Positions 54,709 to 64,000 of a stretch of DNA of 64,000 nucleotides are shown here, piece by piece. Each line of letters begins with the position of its first letter. The stretch's first letter is position 1. A program made the translations under genes and the position numbers. This stretch comes from Collimonas antrihumi (lineage in GTDB: Bacteria > Pseudomonadota > Gammaproteobacteria > Burkholderiales > Burkholderiaceae_D), in NCBI RefSeq assembly GCF_018304965.1, contig NZ_JAGQED010000019.1, positions 1 to 64,000 of the forward strand. The letters run 5' to 3'. Under the pieces are notes generated by a model. The model was not told the DNA's origin. It made no database searches and saw only the letters and a list, made by a program, of their open reading frames with translations.

Positions 54709-55201
54709 TTGAACCTCCTGAATCGTCGCGGTGCAAGCAGGCTCCCTGGTAAAGCTGGAGCAAATATACCGAATGCTGCGTGTACCGTAATCAATATCGC
54801 AAGGCATCGCATTTGGTCTGCGGTGTGCCAATACGTCGTTGCTGTTTGCGCTTAAGTAGCTTTGGATCAATCGACCGCAGTAGTGCGTGCCGGCTACGGG
54901 CAAACAGCTTGTTCGGGGGAGAAGGCTGACGCCTTTTGAAAACACTCCTTAAAATGTCATTTGGGACCCCGATCCCGTGAGAATTGAGAGCCGACAAAAA
55001 ATCGCTTTTTGGGCGACGCGGCTTCTACAAGCTGGGCGCATTGTAGGTGGCGGTTTATATCAAGTCAATACTATGAAAAACAATATCAATAACTTTTATG
55101 TATAACGATTATACCGGTTTACCGCCGCAAGCCAATAAAATCAAGCACTTGGCCGAAAAGGCTTAATTGACGAATTAACATTGATAAACATTGTAAAACC
55201 C
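54709..55201. other. Divergent control region between the transglycosylase and ubiD
   Basis: The 493-bp gap holds both promoters. A hairpin-like pair GTCGGCTCTCAATT/AAATCGCTTTTTGGGCGAC region is weak. The ubiD side (55060-55200) is AT-rich, as for a promoter. I see no gene; the long open frame 54709-54945 looks non-coding. Confidence 0.5.
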
Positions 55202-56686
55202 ATGAAATATTCAGATTTACGTGATTTTATTGTCAAATTAGAACAGATTGGTGAGCTAAAACGCGTTTCGACGCCGATTTCGACCTATTTGGAGATGACG
55301 GAAATCTGCGATCGCACTTTGCGGGCAGCCGGACCAGCGCTTCTTTTTGAAAATGTGGTCGGGCATTCGATACCTGTGTTAGGTAATTTATTCGGCACGC
55401 CACGGCGCGTTGCGCTTGGCATGGGAGCCGACGACGTCAGCGAATTGCGGCGCATCGGCCACGTGCTGGCAATGCTGAAAGAACCGGAGCCGCCCAAGGG
55501 TTTTAAAGACATCCTCGGCCTCGGCGCCCTGGTTAAATCGTTGTGGGACATGGCGCCCAAGGAGCACCGTTCGGCGCCATGCCAGGACATCGTCTGGGAA
55601 GGCAACGACGTCGACCTGGCCAGGTTGCCGATCCAGCATTGCTGGCCGGGCGATGTGGCGCCGCTGATTACCTGGGGCCTGGTGATTACCAAAGGACCGC
55701 ACAAGAAACGCCAGAATCTCGGCATCTACCGCCAGCAGGTGCTTGGCCGTAACAAGGTAATCATGCGCTGGCTGGCGCATCGCGGCGGCGCGCTGGACTT
55801 CCGCGAGCATGCGATCGCGACCGGCGGCAAGCCGTACCCGGTGGCGGTAGCGCTGGGCGCCGATCCCGCCACTATATTAGGTGCAGTGACGCCGGTGCCG
55901 GATAGCTTGTCCGAATATCAGTTTGCGGGCCTGCTGCGCGGCAGCCGCACCGAGCTGGTCAAAGCCATCGGCAGCGAGTTGCGGGTGCCGGCTTCAGCCG
56001 AGATCGTGCTGGAAGGGCACATCAATCCCGACCCTTCCCATCCGTCCGGCTATGAAATGGCGCTGGAAGGACCGTATGGCGACCACACCGGCTATTACAA
56101 TGAGCAGGACTGGTTCCCGGTGTTCACCATCGATCGCATCACGATGCGAAAGTCGCCGATCTATCACTCTACATATACAGGTAAGCCGCCGGATGAACCT
56201 GCGGTGCTTGGCGTGGCGTTGAACGAGGTGTTCATTCCCTTGCTGCAAAAGCAGTTTCCGGAAATTACCGATTTCTATTTGCCGCCCGAAGGCTGTAGTT
56301 ACCGCATGGCGGTGGTGCAGATGAAGAAGGCGTATGCCGGCCATGCCAAGCGGGTGATGTTCGGCGTCTGGAGCTTCCTGCGCCAGTTCATGTACACCAA
56401 GTTCATCGTGGTGGTCGACGAGGACGTCAATATCCGTGACTGGAACGAAGTCATCTGGGCCATCACCACCAGAGTCGATCCGATCCGCGACACCACCCTG
56501 GTCGATAACACCCCCATCGATTATCTCGATTTCGCTTCGCCTGTCAGTGGTCTGGGCAGCAAGATGGGGATCGACGCCACCAATAAATGGCCGGGTGAAA
56601 CCAGCCGCGAGTGGGGAACCACAATCAGCATGACGGATGAGGTGAAGGCGCGCGTGGATCAGATCTGGCAGGAGTTGGGATTGTGA
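55202..56686 (+). CDS. ubiD: 4-hydroxy-3-polyprenylbenzoate decarboxylase
   Basis: This 494-residue prenylated-FMN enzyme removes the carboxyl group in ubiquinone synthesis. The start [20 protein letters not shown] is canonical. Conserved parts are [52 protein letters not shown], and [29 protein letters not shown]. Length matches E. coli UbiD (about 497). It needs prFMN made by UbiX, which is not in the window. Confidence 0.95.
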   Translation: MKYSDLRDFIVKLEQIGELKRVSTPISTYLEMTEICDRTLRAAGPALLFENVVGHSIPVLGNLFGTPRRVALGMGADDVSELRRIGHVLAMLKEPEPPKGFKDILGLGALVKSLWDMAPKEHRSAPCQDIVWEGNDVDLARLPIQHCWPGDVAPLITWGLVITKGPHKKRQNLGIYRQQVLGRNKVIMRWLAHRGGALDFREHAIATGGKPYPVAVALGADPATILGAVTPVPDSLSEYQFAGLLRGSRTELVKAIGSELRVPASAEIVLEGHINPDPSHPSGYEMALEGPYGDHTGYYNEQDWFPVFTIDRITMRKSPIYHSTYTGKPPDEPAVLGVALNEVFIPLLQKQFPEITDFYLPPEGCSYRMAVVQMKKAYAGHAKRVMFGVWSFLRQFMYTKFIVVVDEDVNIRDWNEVIWAITTRVDPIRDTTLVDNTPIDYLDFASPVSGLGSKMGIDATNKWPGETSREWGTTISMTDEVKARVDQIWQELGL

Positions 56687-56732
56687 AGCGAGGCTTGTAA
56701 GGCATAAACTGGCAGCAAAGATGAAAAAAGCG

Positions 56733-56761
56733 CTGCCAGCAATGCCGCAATGCGGTACAAT
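56733..56761 (+). promoter_or_regulatory. sigma-70 promoter of the 4.5S RNA gene
   Basis: The -10 TACAAT (56756-56761) lies 7 nt before the RNA 5' end. A -35 CTGCCA (56733-56738) matches TTGACA at four of six positions with 17-bp spacing. Confidence 0.65.
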
Positions 56762-56768
56762 TCACCCC

Positions 56769-56864
56769 GGCGGGCCCCTGCGCATTGTGGCGTGGTCAAC
56801 CTGGTCAGGTCGGGAACGAAGCAGCCACAGCCATTTCCTGCAAGTGCCGCAGACAAGGCTCGCC
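56769..56864 (+). ncRNA. ffs: 4.5S signal recognition particle RNA
   Basis: The apical domain GGTCAGGTCGGGAACGAAGC with CAGCC nearby is the universally conserved SRP RNA core that binds Ffh. The ends pair: GGCGGGCC (56769-56776) with GGCTCGCC (56857-56864), 8 bp with one G-U. Length of about 96 nt fits the bacterial small SRP RNA. The loop is GGAA-type with one change (GGGAAC). It directs co-translational membrane insertion with Ffh and FtsY. It lies between ubiD and a convergent kinase gene; the exact ends are estimated from pairing. Confidence 0.93.
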
Positions 56865-56981
56865 TCTATCCTTTGTATTATTACTATCTTACGCACCACT
56901 CTCACCCCACGTCCGCTTTACACCCTCGCAACACCACCTTATCCGTCTAGCGTAACCATCTATACAAGCCGGCAAGCTATC

Positions 56982-58379
56982 TCACCGCGCGATCGCATCG
57001 CCGGCAGGAATGCTGAAGCCTATCGTTGTCATGCCGTCCACGCTGTTGGCAAATACACCACCGCCATGCATCTTGGCTATCGCCTTGACGATTGCCAGCC
57101 CCAGGCCGTGGCCGTGCAGCTGGCTTTGATTGGTGTCGTTGCGCGCGGCATCGACCCGATAGAAGCGATCGAACAGACGCGGCAAGTGATTCTGGGCGAT
57201 CGGTTTGCCGGGATTCGAAACAGCAATCTGGATAGCCGCAGGCTGCTGCGTGATGTTGACCGCAATTGCGGCGCCAGGGTCGGAATGCTGAATCGCGTTA
57301 TGCAGCAGGTTGCTCATGGCACGCTTGAACAACGACGTTTCGATAGATGCTTCGGCGTTGATATCGCCCCCCACCGTGACCGCCATTTTCAAATCATCCA
57401 GGACGAATTCAAAGAACTCCACGGTCTTGTCGATTTCCGACGCAATCGAGGTGCGCACCAGGCTGGTGGCGGCTTCGCCCTGATCGGCGCGGGCCAGGAA
57501 CAGCATGTCGTTGATGATCGAACGCAAGCGCTCCAGTTCCTCCAGGTTCGACTGCAGCACTTCCTCGAATTGCGGCGCGGTGCGTTGCCGTGACAACGCC
57601 ACCTGGGTTTCGCCGATCAGGTTTGCCAGAGGTGTCCGCAGTTCATGCGCGACGTCGGCGTTGAAGGCTTCGAGCTGGTTGTAAGCGCCTTCCATACGCT
57701 CCAGGGCGCCGTTGAAGGCAATCGTCAAATCCGACAATTCGCCCGGCAACGGTGAAATTTGCAAACGCTGCGATAAAGTTTTGGGCCCGAGCGATTGCGC
57801 GGCGCTAGACAGTTGCTTCAGCGGCCGCAAGCCGACCTGTGCGATCCAGTACCCCAGCACCATGACCAGCAGCACACCCAGCAGAGACAGGCCGACCAGT
57901 GCCGTCATGAAGGCATGCAGTGTATGCATGTAAGGTGCGGCATCGACCGCCACGATCAGGCGCACCGCAGGCCGATCCTGGAATGGCGCGATGGTGCCGA
58001 TCATCGTATGCAGCGGATACTCGCGGCCATGCAGCGTCATGACGCCCATGCCGTTCGGATTGCGGTCCAGTTGCTCGATTTCAGCCAGTCCTTTGCCGTA
58101 TTGAAAACGCGCATCGTCGCTCAGCACCCAGTAACGGATGCTGCCATCGGCTGGCGACAGGGTATCCAGCTTGGCCTGAACCCGCGGCCACCGCGCGGGG
58201 TCGCCGTTGTGGCCGATCATGTAGCTGGTGTCCAGATAGCGCGTGTTGAGCTCGTCTTGCTGATGGCGCGCCAGTTCACGCCGCAGCACGCCATACAGCG
58301 CGCTGCCGATCAATGAAAAAATCAGTAGCGCGGCCAAGGCAAACATCGCCACCAGGCGGACGGTGATCGAACGCTTCAT
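56982..58379 (-). CDS. CusS-like heavy-metal sensor histidine kinase
   Basis: This 465-residue inner-membrane kinase has TM1 at about 8-30 and TM2 at about 160-180 with a periplasmic sensor between. The HAMP is followed by the H-box [14 protein letters not shown] with phosphoacceptor His245. The N-box is [12 protein letters not shown]. The G-box region [17 protein letters not shown] and the wording [19 protein letters not shown] are typical of the metal-sensor (CusS/CopS) group. It overlaps the regulator gene by 4 nt. The operon neighbour is an RND pump, so the signal is probably a metal or drug, but this is not proven. Confidence 0.87.
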   Translation of the reverse strand: MKRSITVRLVAMFALAALLIFSLIGSALYGVLRRELARHQQDELNTRYLDTSYMIGHNGDPARWPRVQAKLDTLSPADGSIRYWVLSDDARFQYGKGLAEIEQLDRNPNGMGVMTLHGREYPLHTMIGTIAPFQDRPAVRLIVAVDAAPYMHTLHAFMTALVGLSLLGVLLVMVLGYWIAQVGLRPLKQLSSAAQSLGPKTLSQRLQISPLPGELSDLTIAFNGALERMEGAYNQLEAFNADVAHELRTPLANLIGETQVALSRQRTAPQFEEVLQSNLEELERLRSIINDMLFLARADQGEAATSLVRTSIASEIDKTVEFFEFVLDDLKMAVTVGGDINAEASIETSLFKRAMSNLLHNAIQHSDPGAAIAVNITQQPAAIQIAVSNPGKPIAQNHLPRLFDRFYRVDAARNDTNQSQLHGHGLGLAIVKAIAKMHGGGVFANSVDGMTTIGFSIPAGDAIAR

Positions 58380-59098
58380 TCGCTACTTTCTTGCGTGCGC
58401 GGTTCCTGCGGTTCATGCGGTTCTCGCGGTTCCCGTGGTTCCAAAACATAACCCATGCCCCGTATCGTATGCAGCAACTTGGGGCTGAACGGCGTATCGA
58501 TCTTGGCGCGCAGGCGTTTGATGGCGACTTCGACGACGTTGGTGTTGCTATCGAAATTCATATCCCACACCAGTTCGGCGATGGCCGTCTTGGACAGGAT
58601 TTCACCCTGGCGCCGCGCCAGTACCGCCAGCAACGAAAACTCCTTGGCGGTGAGGTCGATACGGACATTGGCGCGATAAGCTTTGCGGCTGATCAGGTCG
58701 ATCTGCAGATCGGCAATGCGCAATTGTGCAGGCTCCAAGGCGCGGCCACGCCGTGTCAGCGCTTGCAGTCGCGCCAGCAATTCGAGAAAGGAAAACGGCT
58801 TGACCAGATAATCGTCGGCGCCGCCTTGCAGACCCTTGATGCGATCTTCCACCCGGTCGCGCGCGGTCAGCATGATGACCGGGGTTTGCTTGATTTCGCG
58901 CAGGGCGTGCAACACTGCAAAGCCGTCTATGCCGGGCAGCATGACGTCGAGCACGATGACGTCGTAGTCATGCTGCAAAGCCAGGTGCTGGCCGTCGACG
59001 CCGTTATGGGCGACATCGACAGCGCAACCCTGCTCGGTCAACCCCTTGCAAAGGTAGTCGGCCGTTTTCTGTTCATCTTCGACGATCAGGATTTTCAT
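58376..59098 (-). CDS. CusR-like response regulator
   Basis: This 240-residue OmpR-type regulator has a receiver with Asp51 ([12 protein letters not shown]), Thr/Ala in MLTARD and Lys in [12 protein letters not shown], and a winged-helix domain ending in [15 protein letters not shown]. The C-terminus adds a short tandem-repeat tail ([18 protein letters not shown]) encoded by a 9-bp direct repeat in the DNA. It is co-transcribed with the kinase and follows the RND pump gene by 196 bp. Confidence 0.88.
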   Translation of the reverse strand: MKILIVEDEQKTADYLCKGLTEQGCAVDVAHNGVDGQHLALQHDYDVIVLDVMLPGIDGFAVLHALREIKQTPVIMLTARDRVEDRIKGLQGGADDYLVKPFSFLELLARLQALTRRGRALEPAQLRIADLQIDLISRKAYRANVRIDLTAKEFSLLAVLARRQGEILSKTAIAELVWDMNFDSNTNVVEVAIKRLRAKIDTPFSPKLLHTIRGMGYVLEPREPREPHEPQEPRTQESSE

Positions 59099-59214
59099 GT
59101 GCGGCCTGTCTCCTGGCTAGTCTCCTGCATATTGGTAAGAATCAGCCGATATGCAGGAAGACGTTTTACTATTTTCATTATGTCGATACGTTGTTTTGGT
59201 ACATCATTTTGACG

Positions 59215-59305
59215 CATTACTGCGGCGGACTACTTCGGCGCATTACTTCGGCGCATTACTTCGGCGCATTACTTCGGCGCATTACTTCGACGCATTACTT
59301 CGAAT
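59215..59305. repeat. 13-bp tandem repeat CATTACTTCGGCG
   Basis: About seven units of 13 bp run from 59215 to 59305 (unit CATTACTTCGGCG; the first two and last one are degenerate). They fill the space between the regulator and the RND pump, and the last unit overlaps the pump stop codon. Confidence 0.9.
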
Positions 59306-62300
59306 CTATCACGCTTGACACCCCGATATCAGCAGCAATACCGGCGTTGATTGTTTTGGCTTCCTTCCGTGCCCGCCGCGCTTCCTTGCGGCTCATATAC
59401 CAATAGTGGGCCCGGTCCAGATACAAATACACAACCGGCGTCGTGAACAAGGTCAGCGCCTGCGACAATACCAGGCCGCCCACCATCGCATAACCCAGCG
59501 GACGCCGCAATTCCGAGCCGGCGCCGTGGCCCAGCATCAGCGGCAAACCGCTCAGCAGTGCGCACATGGTCGTCATCATGATCGGCCGGAAACGCAGCAG
59601 GCAAGCCTGGTAAATCGCCTCTTCCGGTTTCATGCTTTTCTCGCGTTCCGCAGTCAGCGCAAAGTCGATCATCATGATGCCGTTTTTCTTGACGATACCG
59701 ATCAGCAGGATGATGCCGATCAGTGCAATCACGCTGAGATCATAACCGCCCATCATCAGAATCAGCAGGGCGCCGACGCCGGCCGAAGGCAAGGTCGACA
59801 AGATCGTCAGCGGATGGATATAACTTTCATACAGCAAACCGAGCACGATATACACCGCGACCAGCGCTGCGGCAATCAGATAGGGCTGCGACGACAGCGA
59901 ATCGCCAAACGCCTTGGCGGTCCCCTGGAACGCACCCGTCAAGGTCGCAGGCACGCCCATCTCGTGCTGCGCTTTCTGGATCGCCGTAACCGCTTCGCCG
60001 AGCGACACATTCGGCGCCAGGTTAAAGGAAATCGTCACCGCCGGGAACTGGCCTTGGTGGCTGATCGAGAGATAGGATGTCTTGCTGGTATCGATGCTGA
60101 CAAAGGTCGACAGCGGCACCTGCTGGCCGGTGATCGGCGAGGTCAGGTAGATTTTGCTGAACAGATCGGGATCTTGCTGCAGCTTGGGCGTCACTTCCAG
60201 GATCACGTGATAGCTGTTGATCTGTGTGAAATACTGGGCGACCTGGCGCTGGCCGATGGCATCGTAAATGGTGGAATCTATCAGTGCCGGTGAAATCCCG
60301 AAGCTGGAAGCACGTGCCCGGTCGATCGTCAGGTTGGCCGCCGCAGCTGCGTTTTGCTGGTCGGAAGCGAGGTCGGTCAATTCCGGCAATTGACGGAAGC
60401 GGTTCAGCAGTTTCGGCGCCCAGACGTTCAGTTCGTCCAGGTTCGAGTCGGTTACCGTGTACTGGTATTGGGTGCGCGACAAACGGCCGCCGACGTTGAT
60501 ATCCTGGCCCGCTTGCAGGAACAAGTTGACCCCTTGCACCTTGGCCAGTTGCGGCCGCAAGCGTGCAATCACCTCATCGGCGCTGGCGGTGCGTCCTTCA
60601 TCTTTCGGTTTCAGGCTGATGAAAAAATTACCCGTATTGAGTGTGCTGAAGCCGCCGCTCATGCCGAAGCCGGTAACATCCGGATCCTTGCGCACCACAT
60701 CGGCCAGCGCCAGCATGCGTTTGTTCATCGAAGCGAAGGACGAATCCTGCCCCGATTCGGCAAAGCCGTAAACGAAGCCGGTATCTTGCTGCGGAAAGAA
60801 GCCCTTCGGGATCACGATGAACAGCACTACGGTAGCGGCCATGGTGGCGAAGAACACCATCAGGGTAATGAACTGATGGCGCAACACGACATGCAGGCCG
60901 CGCTTGTAGCCATTAAGCATGGCATCGAAGCCGCGTTCGAACATCTGATACATGCGGCCATGCGATTCTGCCGCATGCGGCTTCAGGAAACGCGAGCACA
61001 GCATCGGCGTCAGCGTCAGCGAAATGACGACCGATACCGCAATCGTCAGCGTCACGGTGATAGCAAATTCACGGAACAGACGGCCGACGATGCCGCCCAT
61101 CAGCAGCAGCGGAATAAACACTGCAACCAGCGAAACCGAGATCGAAATAATTGTAAAGGCGATTTCTCCCGCACCCTTGTAGGCGGCCTCCATCGGCGCC
61201 ATGCCTTCTTCGACATAGCGATAGATATTTTCCAGCATCACGATCGCATCGTCGACCACGAAACCGACCGCGATAGTCAGCGCCATCAACGACAAATTAT
61301 CGAGACTGAAACCCAGCAGATACATGACAGCGGCGGTGCCGAGCAGGGCCAACGGCACGGTCACGCTCGGGATCAAGGTAGCCGGGATGTTGCGCAGGAA
61401 CAGGAAGATCACCAGCACCACCAGTGCGATGGTCAGCATCAGCGTAAATTCCACGTCCAGCACCGAGGCGCGAATGGTCTGGGTGCGGTCGATCAAGGTA
61501 TTGACGTGCACCGTCGGCGGGATTGCTGCTTGCAGGCGCGGCAGGGTTGCCTTGATGCGATCCACGGTTTCGATCACATTGGCGCCAGGTTGCTTGGTGA
61601 CCGCCAGCACGATCGAGCGGCCGTTGGTAATCGTGTTGCCGGCCGGTGCAGCTGCGCCGGCAAAGGCCCAACCGGCAACCTTGAGGTTCTCTGCGGCGTC
61701 GACGGCGACACCGATATCGCGCACCCGGATCGGCGCGCCGTTCTTGTACGCCAATACCATGTCATTCCATGGCGCCGCGCTCAGCAGCTGGTCGTTGGTA
61801 TAGACAGTGAAGCTTTGCTTGACGCCATCTACCGTGCCTTTCGGCTGATTCACGGTCAAGCTGGCGATGACGCCGCGAATATCTTCCAGGCTGATGCCGA
61901 TCGCTGCTAGTTTGGTCGGATCCACCTGGATCCGCACCGAGGGTTTCTGCACGCCGCCGATGTTGACCAGGCCAACGCCCGGAATCTGCGAAATCTGCTG
62001 CGCCAGAATGTTATCGGCATAGTCATTCACCTGGATCAGCGGCAATGCGTCCGATTGCACCGACATCACCAGGATAGGCGAATCGGCCGGATTCACTTTG
62101 CGGAATGTCGGCGGGTTCGGCAGGTTGGCTGGCAGCTGGCCGCTGGCGGCAGTGATTGCTGCCTGCACATCCAGCGCGGCAGCGTCGATGCTGCGGTTGA
62201 GATCGAACTGCAGCGTAATTTGCGTGGAGCCGAGCGAGCTGGTCGAGGTCATTTGCGACAGGCCGGCTATCAGCGAGAATTGCCGTTCCAGCGGCTGTGC

Positions 62301-62489
62301 CACACTCGATGCCATGGTTTCCGGATTACCGCCGGGCAGGTTGGCGGAGACTTGGATCGTCGGAAAATCGACTTGCGGCAGCGGCGCCACCGGCAACAGC
62401 GGCCATACCGCAGCGCCGACCAGGAACATCGCAATAGCGAGCAGCGTGGTGCCGATCGGGCGTTTAATGAAGGTCGCGGAGATGCTCAA
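59295..62489 (-). CDS. RND multidrug efflux pump, MdtC/MuxC-like
   Basis: This 1064-residue inner-membrane proton-drug antiporter has twelve helices. The start FIKRPIGTTLLAIAMFLVGA with PLPQVDFPTIQV and PGGNPETMASSVAQPLERQ is the HAE1 type. AVGFVVDDAIVMLENIYRY carries the charge-relay Asp pair. Later, QDTGFVYGFAESGQDSSF and the symmetric second half are present. Only one RND gene is seen, unlike MdtBC or MuxBC pairs. Its ATG overlaps the stop of the membrane-fusion gene by 4 nt. Confidence 0.9.
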   Translation of the reverse strand: MSISATFIKRPIGTTLLAIAMFLVGAAVWPLLPVAPLPQVDFPTIQVSANLPGGNPETMASSVAQPLERQFSLIAGLSQMTSTSSLGSTQITLQFDLNRSIDAAALDVQAAITAASGQLPANLPNPPTFRKVNPADSPILVMSVQSDALPLIQVNDYADNILAQQISQIPGVGLVNIGGVQKPSVRIQVDPTKLAAIGISLEDIRGVIASLTVNQPKGTVDGVKQSFTVYTNDQLLSAAPWNDMVLAYKNGAPIRVRDIGVAVDAAENLKVAGWAFAGAAAPAGNTITNGRSIVLAVTKQPGANVIETVDRIKATLPRLQAAIPPTVHVNTLIDRTQTIRASVLDVEFTLMLTIALVVLVIFLFLRNIPATLIPSVTVPLALLGTAAVMYLLGFSLDNLSLMALTIAVGFVVDDAIVMLENIYRYVEEGMAPMEAAYKGAGEIAFTIISISVSLVAVFIPLLLMGGIVGRLFREFAITVTLTIAVSVVISLTLTPMLCSRFLKPHAAESHGRMYQMFERGFDAMLNGYKRGLHVVLRHQFITLMVFFATMAATVVLFIVIPKGFFPQQDTGFVYGFAESGQDSSFASMNKRMLALADVVRKDPDVTGFGMSGGFSTLNTGNFFISLKPKDEGRTASADEVIARLRPQLAKVQGVNLFLQAGQDINVGGRLSRTQYQYTVTDSNLDELNVWAPKLLNRFRQLPELTDLASDQQNAAAAANLTIDRARASSFGISPALIDSTIYDAIGQRQVAQYFTQINSYHVILEVTPKLQQDPDLFSKIYLTSPITGQQVPLSTFVSIDTSKTSYLSISHQGQFPAVTISFNLAPNVSLGEAVTAIQKAQHEMGVPATLTGAFQGTAKAFGDSLSSQPYLIAAALVAVYIVLGLLYESYIHPLTILSTLPSAGVGALLILMMGGYDLSVIALIGIILLIGIVKKNGIMMIDFALTAEREKSMKPEEAIYQACLLRFRPIMMTTMCALLSGLPLMLGHGAGSELRRPLGYAMVGGLVLSQALTLFTTPVVYLYLDRAHYWYMSRKEARRARKEAKTINAGIAADIGVSSVIDSK

Positions 62490-63709
62490 TTGCGTGCCCC
62501 TTTGGCGGCCGGGGCAGGTGCCTTGCCAGTGCCTCCGGTATTGCCGGTACTACCCGCAGCGGCGCCGTTTTCGGTGACCTTGATACCAGGCTTAAGCTTG
62601 TACTGGCCGTCGACAACCACCCGTTGTCCCGGGCTCAAACCCTTGTCGATCACGGCGATGCCGTCCTGGATATTAGCTAGCTGAATCGGCTGATTCTTCA
62701 CCGTGTTATCGGCATCGACAACGTAGACGTAGACGCCATCCTGGCTCCGCTGCACCGCAGCTGCCGGCACCGTTAAAGCTTGTTTGCGGTCGCCCAGCAC
62801 CAGTCTTGCATTGACATACTGGCCTGGCCACAACACATGCGACGGATTCTGGAAAATGGCTTTCAATTGCACCGTACCGGAGCTGGTGTCGATCTGGTTA
62901 TTCAGCAGTGTCAGATTGCCTTGGGCCAGCATGGTGGAGTTATCGCGTGGGAAGGTCTGCACGCTCAGCGGTTTCTGGCTCCCGCGCAAGGCTGTGTTGA
63001 TGCTCTGGAAGGTTTCCTCCGGCAGTGTAAACACGACCGCAATCGGATCGATTTGATTGATCACCACCAGGCCGTTGACATCGGCAGCGTGGATGATATT
63101 GCCTGGATCGACCAGACGCGCGCCGACCCGGCCGCTGATCGGCGCCAGGATGCGGGTAAAGCTGAGTTGCACCTTGGCGTAGTTGATCTGCGCTTCGTCA
63201 GCCTGCACGGCGGCTTGCAGTTGCGTGACTTGCGCACGGGTAGTGTCGAGCGTCTGTTGGGTCGCTGCATCCTGTTGCACCAGCGTGGTGTAGCGTTGTA
63301 GATCAAGCCTGGAGTTTGCCAGTTGTGCCTGATCCTTGGCTTTTTGCGCCAGCGCCTGGTCCAGTTGCGCCTGCAAGGTGCGCGGATCGATTTGTGCCAG
63401 CAGCTGGCCGGCTTTCACGTCCTGGCCTTCGACAAAACCGACCTTGTCCAGCTGGCCGTCGATACGTGCCTTGACAGTGACGCGGGCATTCGAGGTGACG
63501 GTGCCGACACCGTTCAGGTACATCGGCATATCTTGCTGTTTGACGGCTGCGGTAGTGACAGATACGGCATTGGCCGAGTTGGCTGTGGCGGCCGGCGTGG
63601 TGACGGCGCCGGCCTTGTGAACGATGCCCCAGCCGGCGGCGCCGATCAGGACCAGTATCGCGGCGGTAATCAGCAGCGTTGAACGTGGTTTGGAGAGTGT
63701 GGTGGTCAT
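62486..63709 (-). CDS. RND membrane-fusion (periplasmic adaptor) protein, MdtA-like
   Basis: This 407-residue adaptor has an N-terminal membrane helix (TLLITAAILVLIGAAGWGIV, about 11-30). The hairpin domain (about 90-180) is a coiled coil (LDQALAQKAKDQAQLANSR). Lipoyl halves flank it (VTVKARIDGQLDKVGFVEGQ; APISGRVGARLVDPGN). The C-terminal beta-barrel ends in an Ala/Gly/Thr-rich tail. It links the pump to the outer-membrane channel encoded 17 bp upstream. Confidence 0.9.
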   Translation of the reverse strand: MTTTLSKPRSTLLITAAILVLIGAAGWGIVHKAGAVTTPAATANSANAVSVTTAAVKQQDMPMYLNGVGTVTSNARVTVKARIDGQLDKVGFVEGQDVKAGQLLAQIDPRTLQAQLDQALAQKAKDQAQLANSRLDLQRYTTLVQQDAATQQTLDTTRAQVTQLQAAVQADEAQINYAKVQLSFTRILAPISGRVGARLVDPGNIIHAADVNGLVVINQIDPIAVVFTLPEETFQSINTALRGSQKPLSVQTFPRDNSTMLAQGNLTLLNNQIDTSSGTVQLKAIFQNPSHVLWPGQYVNARLVLGDRKQALTVPAAAVQRSQDGVYVYVVDADNTVKNQPIQLANIQDGIAVIDKGLSPGQRVVVDGQYKLKPGIKVTENGAAAGSTGNTGGTGKAPAPAAKGARN

Positions 63710-63726
63710 GGTATCTGCTCGAGGAA

Positions 63727-64000
63727 TTAATTGGTTGTACTGTTTTTGGCTTGGGCCGTGCGCTCGGCGCCGCTCAGTTGGCTGGCATCCCAGCCGCCGC
63801 CGACAGCCTTGATCAGCGCAACGCTAGCCAGCAGCTGGCGGCCCAGCAATTGCACTAAAGTGCGCTCATTGTTCAGGGCAAGCGTTTGCGCCGTGACCAC
63901 CGTCAGATAGGTTGCAGTGCCGGCGCGATACTGGCTGAGCGCCAGCCGTTCTGCCAGTTGCGAGGCTTGCACCGCCTGGTTCTGGGCGATCGCCTCTTGA
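63727..64000 (-). CDS. Outer-membrane efflux channel, NodT/TolC-type (C-terminal part)
   Basis: Only the last 90 codons lie in the window; the gene continues past 64000. The visible part has ERLALSQYRAGTATYLTVVT and the turn ERTLVQLLGRQLLASVALI, then KAVGGGWD, the standard C-terminal barrel of NodT-family outer-membrane factors. It is the first gene of the efflux operon. The stop is at 63727-63729. Confidence 0.85.
   Translation of the reverse strand, partial: QEAIAQNQAVQASQLAERLALSQYRAGTATYLTVVTAQTLALNNERTLVQLLGRQLLASVALIKAVGGGWDASQLSGAERTAQAKNSTTN

Noticed and set aside
54709-54945. N-terminal extension of the lytic transglycosylase
   Set aside because: A perfect AGGAGG sits before the TTG at 54708, and the upstream codons lack signal-peptide or domain character.

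Overview
The window is a stretch of chromosome from a Gram-negative betaproteobacterium, most likely a member of the Oxalobacteraceae (Collimonas or Herbaspirillum-like). That placement is inferred from protein character and gene order: a Neisseria/Burkholderia-type porin, the block sodB, xseA, exbB-exbD, lpxK, Trm112-like gene, kdsB, adk, a K+-insensitive H+-pyrophosphatase, and the rpmB-rpmG and radC neighbourhood. No 16S gene is present to confirm it. Coding density is high and most genes are ordinary chromosomal genes. No phage, insertion sequence or CRISPR array was found.

Layout. 1-1762: dispersed palindromic repeats and two small envelope genes. 1763-5699: a CaiB-type CoA-transferase, a QseBC-like two-component system and a PAP2 phosphatase. 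5991-9444: a porin and a TctDE-like two-component system. 9656-12438: an amidohydrolase, a ferritin-like protein, a small orphan gene, and a decayed toxin-like tail with a putative immunity gene. 12569-16915: the ugpBAEC glycerol-3-phosphate ABC transporter, preceded by a recognisable Pho box. 17120-25150: a fatty-acid catabolic island with an acyl-CoA dehydrogenase, an SDR, an alpha-methylacyl-CoA racemase-like protein and SCP2 on the plus strand. A FadB-like protein and a thiolase lie on the minus strand, followed by a TetR regulator. Four copies of one palindrome, consensus GTAAT-N4-ATTAC, sit in the control regions, so this looks like a self-contained regulon.

25389-32185: sodB, xseA, a triple repeat rich in DnaA-box-like sequences, exbBD, lpxK, a Trm112-like gene, kdsB and adk. 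32470-34971: a membrane H+-pyrophosphatase fused to an OmpA-like domain. 35103-37390: a patatin and a secreted guanyl-specific RNase with its barstar inhibitor. 37617-44403: purN, an RsmB-like methyltransferase, an MscS channel, a fatty-acid desaturase, and a LysR/quinone oxidoreductase pair. 44495-47264: rpmG, rpmB, radC, an FKBP and ispH. 47725-51602: livHMGF, preceded by a short leader ORF and an intrinsic terminator that together resemble an attenuator. 51698-53365: an ArnT-like glycosyltransferase interrupted by one in-frame TGA. 53632-56864: a lytic transglycosylase, ubiD and the 4.5S SRP RNA. 56982-64000: a CusRS-like two-component system with an RND tripartite efflux pump whose outer-membrane gene runs off the edge.

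Short tandem repeats, several with a 13-bp period, recur between genes. A GTAGGGTGGGCA palindrome family occurs three times. The most interesting items are the attenuator-like leader before livH, the H+-PPase/OmpA fusion, the TetR operator set with the peroxisome-like beta-oxidation island, the nonsense codon in the ArnT-like gene, and the DnaA-box repeat cluster.
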